From Argentina anserina (Eukaryota; Streptophyta; Magnoliopsida; Rosales; Rosaceae), in NCBI RefSeq assembly GCF_933775445.1, contig NC_065878.1, positions 5,788,001 to 5,852,000 of the forward strand: DNA of 64,000 bases, read 5' to 3'. Positions within the stretch are counted from its first letter, which is position 1; every line of letters begins with the position of its first letter. The position numbers and the translations under genes were made by a program. A model generated the notes under the pieces. It did no database searches, was not told where the DNA came from, and worked only from the letters and a program-made list of their open reading frames with translations. This document shows positions 50,807 to 60,397 of the stretch, in pieces.

Positions 50807-51429
50807 TGACACGACCCGCCCCAAAATGTACCCTACTTTCGAGGCAGATCGTACGGGGACCACTATCAAAGGAGATTTACCAAAATTTCAGCATAGTCTC
50901 CCCTGAAAGTAGCCAACCCTACCTGCAAGAAAATGACACTTCTAATATCTCAAAACCACCTTGACACCTGGAGCCATCTGCTCCCCATAATTTCACATTC
51001 TCCTCAAACACAAATCACCAATATATCAACAATAAAATTTCTCAACCTATAACATTCATAAAGATGTCCATTTCGCTATGTGACGTTAGAACACAAAACC
51101 TCGATCGATCCCTGGAGCTTTCCGCTCCTCTTACCACAACCTCCCAAGCCACGTTACGACCACCAAAGTCGTTATTTAACGTAATATATAATTCCCGAAA
51201 TAATTACTAAAATTCCCGGAACTACCTAATGAATTTAGGGGATTTCCCAATCTCGAATAATCATTCGGCAAATATAAAAAGACTAGCCCCGCTAGTCAAA
51301 CTAATAACTCATACATAAAACTGGACTAACCCCGCTAGTCAAACTAATACTATCTGATCATTCTAGAGACCCGACTAGCCCCGCTAGTCTACATAAATAA
51401 TTACAAATAGCTAGAAGCTGACTAGCCCC
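50807..51429 (-). repeat. Tekay-like 5' LTR, truncated
   Basis: Starts (plus strand) TGACACGACCCGCCCC and matches 44,083-44,620 from base 50,891. It breaks off at 51,429 inside GACTAGCCCC, where MULE-related sequence begins. Confidence 0.8.
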
Positions 51430-51483
51430 TTGTGTTTTTCTTTTACATGTTTCGGTAAAAATTGTTATATGACTTGTTTCACA

Positions 51484-51690
51484 TTGCCTGTTACATTACC
51501 TGTCACAACGCCTGTCACAATTCCTGTCACAAAAGAAATCTTACTGTGACAAGAGGTGGGACAGGTGGTGTGACAGTGTATGTGACTGGTGGTGTGACTG
51601 GTCTCGTTAGTGAGTTTCTATGAATCATGTTTGTCACATTGCCTGTCACAATTCTATCACAATACATGTCACATGAGGTGTGGCTGGTCT
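51484..51690. repeat. TGTCACA/TGTGACA array
   Basis: Units such as TGTCACAACGCC and TGTCACAATTCC are followed by the reverse-complement form (TGTGACAAGAGG, TGTGACAGTGTA, TGTGACTGGTGG), all at a 12-bp step. Both orientations occur next to each other and could pair as a large hairpin. Confidence 0.8.
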
Positions 51691-51719
51691 CGTATGTTAG
51701 TTTCTATTTCTTTATTATT

Positions 51720-52865
51720 TGATCTATTAATGTAGTTGTGACCTGTGATGATGACTCATGGTATATAAGATGTGCATTGTAGGACACTATTGTTTGAAGG
51801 CCCGATTGGATCATAATTAACCATGACCTTAAGTGGTTCATAGAGCGTAAAGCAATCACATGCAATGTGATAGATGCATTTGGTTGTATTCTGAACTCCA
51901 AAGTTCGTGTGTCTCCATCAATGAGTGACTCGGTAGTAAAGGCAATGCCAATTTTGACATGCGTGAGACATTAATTTAATTTGACGAACCATTTTTGTAT
52001 TGACTGGTGTTGTTACTGGAATTCTGATTGCCTACTTTCTTGATTCAAACAGTATGCTATCGAAAATCTACATGCCAAGAGCATCCATGAGCATATGGGG
52101 AGAAACTATAAGAGTACTTGGGAGAAGGATCTTTTTGTTATTCCCGATAATCCATACAATCTCATACCACTACACGCTGCTGGTATTTCAGACACACTCG
52201 CCGATGTTTTATCATCTCGATTCCTTGGAGCCAAGGCACAAAGAACGGGGGCTACCATTGGAGATGCCAAAAAATTGGTACCCTTGTAACTCATTCTTCT
52301 CTGAATCAGTGTTCCTTTGTATTTTGACTGAAATTGGTTCTGTGACAGGGGTGTGACAGGAGGTGTGATAGGTTGTGTGAATGTCACAGCTTCTGTCACA
52401 CCTGCTGTCATATAACTTTTACACTTCTTTGATAGAGGTTGTGATAGGAGGTCCGACTGTCACAGATCCTGTCACACAAGCTATCACAGATCATGTCACA
52501 CCTGATGTCACATAACTTTTACACTAGTAATTTGACTGTATTTGGTTCTTTACGTTTTTAAATGATTGCACGAGCCGATACCAATCTAACAAAAAGATCA
52601 TTCGTAAGTGCAAACCATTTGCATCCCCCATTATTAATTGTTGTGACTACGTGTGTGACTTATACTATAGCTAGTATTATGACCACACATTTTCGATAGT
52701 CTAATTTTTGACAACCATGCTAGAGTGTGGAGCTTTATGCATTGCATTGTGAAGGAGCGACCAGTCCCAGGGAAGATAAATAAGAAAGAGGAATTAATAA
52801 AATTGTGCAAGAAATGGCGAGCAAAGGTCATCAAGAAGTTTATAAGTCACCCTCAATTTTGGTGG
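51720..52865 (+). pseudogene. Possible ULP-like (C48) gene remnant of the MULE
   Basis: Exon-like pieces on the plus strand: after an acceptor-like taatgtag at 51,722 one reads ERKAITCNVIDAFGCILNSK; then KSIHEHMGRNYKSTWEKDLF and NPYNLIPLHAAG (52,075-52,180); then ARVWSFMHCIVKERPVPGK (52,720-52,780) and HPQFWWKLNPQT. 'VIDAFGCILNS' recalls the region before the catalytic domain of plant ULP1-like proteases carried by some MULEs (Kaonashi-type). I could not find the catalytic His-Asp-Cys set, so this is a weak call. If right, the gene lies tail-to-tail with the transposase. Confidence 0.3.
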
Positions 52866-53040
52866 AAACTAAATCCTCAAACAATTAATGTATAAAGTTC
52901 AAAATAACTAATGTAAAAAGTTCATAGCTTATAAGTGATTATCAAAACAATTGGTTGAATTTGATTGTACCATCGCCAATGTTGATAGTAATTTATCGCA
53001 ATTGATATTTTTGAAAATTTAAGTATTGTCCGGAAATTTT

Positions 53041-53137
53041 TGTGACAGCGCTTGTGATAGTGTTTGTGATCATGCTTGTGACAGCGTGTGTGACAGCCCT
53101 TGTGACAGCGCGTGTGACAGCCTGTGTGACTTGTGAT
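53041..53137 (+). repeat. TGTGACA array
   Basis: Eight 12-bp steps: TGTGACAGCGCT, TGTGATAGTGTT, TGTGATCATGCT, TGTGACAGCGTG, TGTGACAGCCCT, TGTGACAGCGCG, TGTGACAGCCTG and a last partial unit. It lies in the non-coding space between the two converging gene remnants. Confidence 0.85.
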
Positions 53138-54199
53138 ATGTTCATAACAACATATATCGTTCAAGAACTAACATGTAGTGTGATTATTTGCACAGCATTC
53201 TGTGGCACTTTAAGAATTTTATTGAAGAATTAATTAAGTACATTTCACTGTGATAGGCTGTGTGACAGCACCTATGACAGGTAGTTTGAAAAAATCTGCA
53301 GTGTGCCACTGCACCACTTTATTTTGCTACCATTTGAATACAGTTCATTCAACATAACTAAAATAGTGATCAATTCATAACAATGTAATGAATATAGATC
53401 TTGTTATAAAATCTCCAATGTAACTGTCTATGTGTTTGGTTGTGTGACTAGAGAAAACTATATCGGATTGTTGCAACTTGTCATGTTGTGCCTATCCAAT
53501 TTTCCACTCATACCACACTTTATCATCCTCCTCCCACCTTCAGCCTTACTTTTGTACCTTTGTTTCCTTGTGATTGGGGGCTGAAGAACAGCAGCTGACT
53601 TTGGAATCTCCAACGGCTTGGCAATAGATGAAACAAGACTGACCGGGTGAGAATAAGTTTCACTATACTTCTCCATCTACAAGCAGCAAGAATAGAACAA
53701 ATGAATTAAAAACAAATTATTGTGCAAAAATGAAGAAATAATACACTCTAGAAAAGAGAAACAACGAAAAGATAATACCTTGAAAAAAGACACGACATAG
53801 TCTTAAGGAGAGGCACCATGTGCTTGGATAGCACAAAGAGCAATAAGAACAATAATACCTTGTGAATAGGGGAAACCCTTAGTACTCCATTCACCACATG
53901 AACAATAAGATATTGACAAATTCACCATAACTCTATATTTTAGGCAATGAACTTCATAAACATAAGAATTTGATTTGCTAATATTCCAATGTCTACCATT
54001 ACCCAAGTTGGTTTTCAACTGCAGTTCCATCTTTGGACACAAAATTGAGACCCAATTTTTTGCCTCTTCTTTATGAGCCGTAATATGTTCCATTGACTTC
54101 ACACGAATATCCTCATTCATCTCAACAATTGGAAGACTTTTCATAGGCAACACACAGTTGTTAAAACACTCTACCATGTTATTTGTCATCTCACCATAC

Positions 54200-54468
54200 C
54201 TGGAAAAGAAATAATAATATTAGTCTAAAAAATGTCAGAGCACCAGCCACACTCCTTGTCACACTTCTTGTCACACCCACTATCACAGCCCCCTATCACA
54301 CCTGCTGTCACAACACAACACCTGTCACATCTACAGTCACACCACCAAGTCGCACTACATCCACATAACCAGTCACATAACCATCAACAAAAACCAATCA
54401 CACCACCAGAACCATATATAACAAACAAAAAACATTAGACACCACCAAAAATGTTGCATAAAACATAC
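54200..54468 (-). repeat. Transposase intron 3 filled with TGTCACA array
   Basis: GT-AG intron (minus: GTATGTTTTATG ... TTTTCCAG). On the plus strand it contains TGTCACACTTCT, TGTCACACCCAC, TATCACAGCCCC, TATCACACCTGC, TGTCACA and AGTCACA units at near 12-bp steps (54,246-54,390). Confidence 0.85.
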
Positions 54469-54876
54469 CTTCGACCCTTGAAAAAAGCTGCACCACCAAC
54501 TCTCCTTTGGAAAATCCTCCAAAAAGTCCTCAATTGGTGTGCCACCTTCTGCGAACAATGCTTCCATATTTTTTTCATATGCATCAATTGTGCGAGAATA
54601 AGCACATTGTATAAATAAATTGGAGATCCTAGGCTTGAGGTATGCATTGCCGGTATAACGCTTCCAAATTAGCAAGAAGGTGTCTGAAATAGAATCCCAA
54701 AGGATTTTGAGGAAAGACTTTTGGATATGCGCCAAGAAGGCTAGCATTTCGATCTGAAATAAATGTGACCTCACGTGAGGAGTACTTCGATAGCTGAAGA
54801 GACAAAAACTCGAGGAAGAATCTCTAATTACTCTCAGATTCTGCATCAACAATGACATAAGCTACCGGATACATAC

Positions 54877-55085
54877 CTGAAAAAAAAAACCAAATTAGTC
54901 AAAAATAGTCAAACTGCCTGTCACACTACTTGTCACAGTCCCTATCACACTACATGTCACAATCCCTATCACACTACCGGTCACACTTCTATCCATGGTC
55001 ACAACGTATGTCACACTATCTATCACACTACCAGTCACAAAGCCTATCACACTACATGTCACACTAGCAGTAACAATCGAAGAAA
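54877..55085 (-). repeat. Transposase intron 2 filled with TGTCACA array
   Basis: Acceptor at 54,877 (minus: TTTTTTTCAG). The donor is near 55,085 and not certain. Units on the plus strand: TGTCACACTACT, TGTCACAGTCCC, TATCACACTACA, TGTCACAATCCC, TATCACACTACC and so on to 55,075, all at 12 bp except one spacer of 18 bp. Confidence 0.8.
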
Positions 55086-55597
55086 ATAAAAGATAGAGAA
55101 AGTACAACTATTTTCATCCTTGGAAGTTGCAGCAAGAAGTTGATCTTCGTATTTGGTGGTGTGAATGTTGCATCAATGAATAGAAGAGGCCGGCAAGCTT
55201 GAAAACCCTTCATCCAAGCTAAATACGAAACAAACATACGTTGAAACCTTTTTGATTCGCTGCAAATCTCCACATTGATTTCAGATTTCGGGTTGACAGT
55301 AACGGTTTGTTGACAAAACCAGTATAGCTGAGCATAAGATTTGGCTTTATTACCCATCACAACATCCCTAGAAAGTTCTTTGTCGTACCACTTTATGATA
55401 TGGCACCATCCAATCCATAATCAGTCTTTAACTCGTTGGATATATCAACAACTGACTTATTAGGATCAGTACGAAGCTTGTCAAGCATGAGTCATTTTAT
55501 GATCTTTGATCCCATCATGCTACTCTTCTAAAGACGTACAACACCACCAGACTTGTGCTCGTTGACCAACTTCGTAATACAAAAATAATTGTTGTGC

Positions 55598-55957
55598 CTG
55601 CATAAACATAAACAAAAAAATTGATACTGTGACAGAAGTGTGACAGGACGTGTGAGAGGAGTGTGACAGGTGATGTGACAAGAGGTGTGACAGGAGGTAT
55701 GACAGCTAGTGTGACAGTTGGTGTGACAGCAGATGTGACAGTAGGTGTGACGGATAGTGTGCTGGAGTAACAAAAAGTGAGAGAACAGATGTGACAGAAG
55801 GTGTGAAAAGTAGTGTGACAGTAGGCCTGATAGCATGTGTGACAGTATATGATAAAAAATGTATGATATGGGGTGTGACAGACAGTGTGATAGGTAGTGT
55901 GACTATCACACTGAACGAAAAAGTACAAATAGTAATAAAACTCAGTAACAGTTGTAC
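55598..55957 (-). repeat. Transposase intron 1 filled with TGTGACA array
   Basis: GT-AG intron (minus: GTACAACTG ... TTTATGCAG) whose removal joins TGC-AG to G-CAC and keeps the frame. On the plus strand it carries TGTGACA units from 55,628 to about 55,910, about 11 of them in strict 12-bp phase at the left. This orientation is opposite to that in introns 2 and 3. Confidence 0.88.
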
Positions 55958-56547
55958 CTGCACAAGGATGCTTTCACAAACCAGTCGCAACCATCCGACA
56001 ACTTCTTACTACAACAAGCTACAACAGTTTGCTTATTGTTCCTCACCCAATCAATTTTAAACCCCAACTCCACCGCATACATGCTAAGTTTCAATCGAAA
56101 ATCATCCACCCCATCCTCAAAAACTTGATCAACAGAACGAATAAGTTTACCCCATTCTTGAGTCTGATATGTCTTCGGATCCTCCCGCTTATAGCAACCC
56201 AAAAACTGGTTCTCTTCGAAGAAAAACTACCATCACTAATATTATCACTTATAATACTTTCTGACCCGAAAAACACCCATAGCAACATAAAGAATATCAA
56301 TATCTACAAAATCTGAGGCATGATGTGCCATCATTCGAAACATCATCTTCATATCAATATCATTTTTCAACTGATATTCAATAATATCAGGATGAACTCT
56401 AAATTGCAGCTTCAAGTTTATTCTATTGAGATTTGGAAATCTACCTCTCACTCGCTCACAAATATCAAAAAAGCTGCTATTATTCGAAAATGAAATCGAT
56501 GCTCCTTTGCCACAATATGAAAGCTTTCCCGTATAAACAGATTGCAT

Positions 56548-57300
56548 TGTGACCTACAACAAGTAAAACAGGTACAGCGGCAGGAGGTGTGACAAAAAGT
56601 GTGACAGTAGGTGTGACAGCAGGTGTGACAAACATACATACAATTGCACAATTCAAAATCCCAAAACCTCGTGATATAACTCAAAAAATCCTGAATATGA
56701 AAGTCATATATCATCCTAAACCAGTGCATTGAAGCATTCATGAGGAAAAGATTAGCAAAACCAAAACGAGTAACAACAACAACAAAAACCAATTGAATTT
56801 GCAAGCAATAAATCATAACCAAAATCCAGTAGCAAGCTCGAATTGGAATTGAAATACAAAAACAAGATGCATGATCAGAATGCGAAATGAAACGAATGAG
56901 GCACAAGTAACAGCTCGAATAAGAATTGAATTGAAACAAATTAGTTCTCTAAAATCAAATCGAATTGTGCCGAAACTAACCTGAATTGACGGCGATGGCG
57001 AAGCTTGCAGGAGATCAACCGAACTTGGAGGAAGCTAGAAATGTCAAAATGAAAGAGAGTGATGACGGTGGCGACAGCGATAGCAAAGCTTGCAGGAGAG
57101 CAACTGAACTTGGAGAAAGCTATAACTGTCAAAATGAAAGAGTGTAACGACAGTGGCGACGGCGACGACGGCGGGGAAGCTAAGTTGGTAAAGTTAGCGA
57201 ACGAGAGGATCAAAGGCGTGGGAGGTTTTCTGAATTCAGATAGGAATGAGATGAAACTACTAAGGGTCATTCTTTTCTCGTATGTGAAATTCGATTAGAC
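56548..57300 (-). other. Transposase leader with short TGTGACA array
   Basis: An acceptor-like CTTGTTGTAG lies 6 bases upstream of the ATG, and just beyond it is a short array (56,586-56,632: TGTGACAAAAAG, TGTGACAGTAGG, TGTGACAGCAGG, TGTGACA). Further up is AT-rich text, then a duplicated 'gcgatagcgaagcttgcaggaga' block (56,993-57,020 and 57,077-57,105), GC-rich and leader-like. No other gene is seen. Confidence 0.55.
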
Positions 57301-58331
57301 ACTGATAATGAGAGACAATGGTAGAACGGTCATAAAAATATGAAAATGTGACTATTTTATAATTTCAAACAAACTTTGTTAACTATTTTATAATTTTAAT
57401 ATAAAATAGCTGATTATTTTATAATTAGGACATTAGTGGTGATTTTTTCTAATTGATAATGGGAGATAGTAGTTTTTTCTGATTTGTCCAAAAAAAAAAA
57501 CCAAATATGTTGGCTACCTTTCCAAAGCTGCTGGCATGGTGGTTTTATGGTTTATATTGGGCCCGGAGAGGTGTTTTCTTTGGCTTACAGCCTGCTCTGA
57601 GTTTGAAGATCACCAAGTTAGTTAGTTAGAGGTGGAATCTGATTTTGTTGGTCTCTTAAATCTTATGTTGCTCTTCACCCTCTGGGAACTTTGATAATGA
57701 AGTGCAGAAACTTAATGGAGTTTGAGTAAATTCTGATCAGACATATCCAAGGAGCGTAATATGGTGTCGGACGTTTTGGCCAAGAACAACACCCTGCATG
57801 CTAAAGGAATTTGTGTTACGCATGAACCCCTTGGTTACTGAGGCCATGATTGATGATATTGTTGGTATCCCCATGAAGAAAGCAGCAACCACCACCTTCA
57901 GATCATCGAAGACCACCACCGCTGCACCCTTGGTCACTAATCGGATCAGAGATTCCATCAAGGCTTAGACACCCTATTGACATCCGTTAACGCTTAGACA
58001 CCCTATTCTGGAAACTAACCACCCATCTCCATGAGAAACTAATTACCCAAAGTCAGATACCACAACCTGAGGCTCCATTTCCAGATAAAACCTTTCTTTC
58101 GAGGATCACAAAGGTGGAGCATGTAGCAAAATAATAACACAAAAACGAACACCACTGGCATTACAATATGGCAAAAAAATACACCTCTGTAGCATAGGAC
58201 AGGATAAAAACGGAAATCAAGGGAAAGACCAGTGAAAGAAGCTCATAAACTCAAAGAATAATAAGAATATGGATTACAGTAAATTATATGTACAGTAGAA
58301 CTAGCAGAGACAAGATATCCCATTTACAACT
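57301..58331. other. Intergenic, 3' flank of SEC5
   Basis: AT-rich text to 57,520, then mixed sequence. A short plus-strand frame (57,822-57,968, 49 codons, MNPLVTEAMIDDIVGIPM) and an overlapping minus frame are present. I recognise neither, and no splice or promoter signals support them. The last part is probably the SEC5 3' UTR. Confidence 0.45.
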
Positions 58332-60333
58332 TCATCGTCGCCTATTCCTGGAGTAGCTTGGAGATGCTGTTCCTTGTGTGCCTCTATAGTTTCTACTGCG
58401 AGAATCGAGTGAACCCCTAAAAGAAGCATAAGAGTGTTTGGCTGATTCTGGTGCCGAGTCCAATGGAATTGACTCGACAAAACATGCTGTGTTGATGTGA
58501 GTCCTCTCAAGCTCTGCTTGAAGCAACTCATAGCTAAACTGCTGAGCATGAGCCTGAAGCATTCAACAAACGAATTGAGTCAGACAAGTAAAAGAGCTGA
58601 AAGCATCCAATTTATAAACAAGGTCAAACAGATAAATTCTGTCTACCAGGCTCATAGTGTCACTGAGGCCTACGCATTTGTACACTGACCATCTATAATG
58701 ACTTTTGTATTAATCACAAACCTCACATTATCGACTAAATTGTTCAAGGTACTGTTAGACTTAGATCTAAAGCATTCGACAATAAGAATTTTTGCATCAA
58801 GAGTAGTCTTCTTACAATCAGATCATCTGGTGACACAGTGATCCCTGGTGGTCTATCATCTGTCACAGCATCTTCACTTCCACGCGTTGCTCGTCGGTTG
58901 TGGCCTGGATTCTCCACATATTCAGTCACACTTTCAGTTGCTTTATTAAGAAGCACACCTTGTAAAGATTTCAGAGCCTCTCTTGCATCAGGCGTAAAAT
59001 ATGGATTTAAAATGGTCTCAAAGTATTCAAGCTGCATTATGTACACAAACAAAATACCTTAGAAACTTGATAGCTACTTCCATAACATATCTCATCACCC
59101 TTTCCATAGATTATTTTCCTTTTGTCCTTTATTTTAGTTAACCTTTGTAACTAGGTTGCATTAGATCTTTCCATATGCAAGCTAGATACAATAAGAGTTT
59201 GTCAAATTGGATGTATATTGAACAAAATCTGCTATTTCAGAGAAGACAATAAAATTAAGAGCCCAAGGAATGGAGTAACTGCCATCATTATCAGTTCACC
59301 ATCCACTCAATGTAATTTTAAATACATCAACCTATTATGAGGTTTTTAAGCCCAGGGAACGCAGATAGAACATTATCTTTTACCTCAAGCATGAGCTGGC
59401 AGAACCCATTTGTATCGAGTGACCTAAGCTCTTTCGTACTGTTTTCGTTGAACAGGCTGATAAAAGTATCAATTAGACCTTCAACAAGAATGCCAAGTGT
59501 CTTGTCCAGAAGAGGCTTAGCACCAGAGAAAACCTGCAAGGGAAATAATGCTTTCTTATAAGAGACAAAATAACCAAATGAAGGAGAGGAAGATATAGAG
59601 GTTAGCATGGTAGGACGGGAATAATACCAGAGTACTGTTATTGTAGGATCTAAACTAAGAGACTATGTAGAAAAGTGCAGACAAAGTTATCCTGAAAAGA
59701 CTAATATACAAGAATTTACTAGATTTCCTAAGTACCTCTGCATGTACAGCTACCAAAGTGTGCAGCAACTCAACAGCAGCATCCCGCACACCCTGAAACA
59801 CACGTCATATAATAAGAATCCTAAGAGGACAACAGTGCCCGATAGATAACTACTGCCAAGTTCATTGCTTTCTTACTTTCACAGCAGGGGCGGCTCCCCA
59901 CCATTGAACACCAGAATCTAACATATAGTTTGAAGCAGCTGTTCTGATCAAATTTGCCTGTGTAACAGAACTGCTTTAGATCATGTGAAGTTTCACACAA
60001 GGGACCAAAAAGTATGGCTCATCTTAATTTATATATACAAGCAGTTTAATCCATGATGGGTCATCTATTCTTTCTAGATGAAGAGCATGATCAACGGAAA
60101 AATGGTATACTAATGCAGTTAATGAGATTGCACCCAATCCTATAGGATTGAGAAAAAACACACATGACCAGTTCCACTTAAATCCTAACCAGTAAGCATA
60201 CACATCAAGGCGTCAATTCTATGAGATAATTTTCACTTTCGTAACATCGCACTATCTCGGCCAATAGGTGCAAAAAATAAAGTATGTTTTTAAAAATATA
60301 TATAATAAAATTCTTTTTCAGTTCCTGCTTCTG

Positions 60334-60397
<64 letters not shown>

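Larger units (their letters stand above)
44083..51429 (-). mobile_element. Tekay-like chromovirus derivative without pol
   Basis: Two copies of one LTR face the same way: 44,083-48,462 (with a nested solo LTR) and 50,807-51,429. The internal part, 48,463-50,806, is only 2.3 kb and has no gag or pol frame. On the minus strand the PBS (GTTTGTATCAGAGCAT) follows the right LTR, and a purine tract (AAGGAGGGGAGAT) precedes the left one, preceded by 'ttcgagggcgaaattt', a phrase typical of Tekay/Del-type chromoviruses. The left LTR lacks about 76 bases at its outer end and the right LTR is cut at 51,429, so no target duplication can be checked. Confidence 0.8.
53800..56547 (-). pseudogene. Mutator-like transposase (mudrA type), four coding blocks
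   Basis: N-terminal block 56,547-55,958: MQSVYTGKLSYCGKGASIS, later FRLKLSMYAVELGFKI and SDGCDWFVKASLCR (MuDR DNA-binding region). Intron 55,957-55,598. Block 2 to about 55,085: HNNYFCITKLVNEHKSGGVV, NKSVVDISNELKTDYGLD, FQACRPLLFIDATF (first catalytic Asp). Intron to 54,877. Block 3, 54,876-54,469: MYPVAYVIVDAESE, VTFISDRNASLL (second Asp). Intron 54,468-54,200. Block 4 from 54,199: RRYGEMTNNMVECFNN, LGNGRHWNISKSNSYVYEV, CSCGEWSTKGFPYSQG. Splice junctions at 55,958/55,597 and 54,469/54,199 restore the frame exactly. The SWIM zinc finger (CxC...CxH) has lost its last Cys and His (YSQ instead of CSH). Stops and frameshifts lie in blocks 1-3. Confidence 0.9.
51430..57300 (-). mobile_element. Decayed Mutator-like element with TGTCACA arrays
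   Basis: A mudrA-type transposase (53,800-56,547, minus) plus plus-strand, exon-like pieces (51,720-52,860), with 12-bp-phased TGTCACA/TGTGACA arrays in every non-coding part: 51,484-51,690, 52,350-52,515, 53,041-53,137, 54,246-54,390, 54,906-55,075, 55,628-55,910 and 56,586-56,632. Ends are approximate. The right end may reach the AT-rich text at 57,300-57,500. The left end meets the truncated Tekay-like LTR at 51,429. I could not demonstrate terminal inverted repeats or a 9-bp duplication. Confidence 0.75.

Noticed and set aside
57737..57968. Short overlapping frames on both strands upstream of SEC5
   Set aside because: No recognised motif, no splice or promoter signals, and the plus frame encodes only 49 residues. 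Kept only as a note under the intergenic entry.
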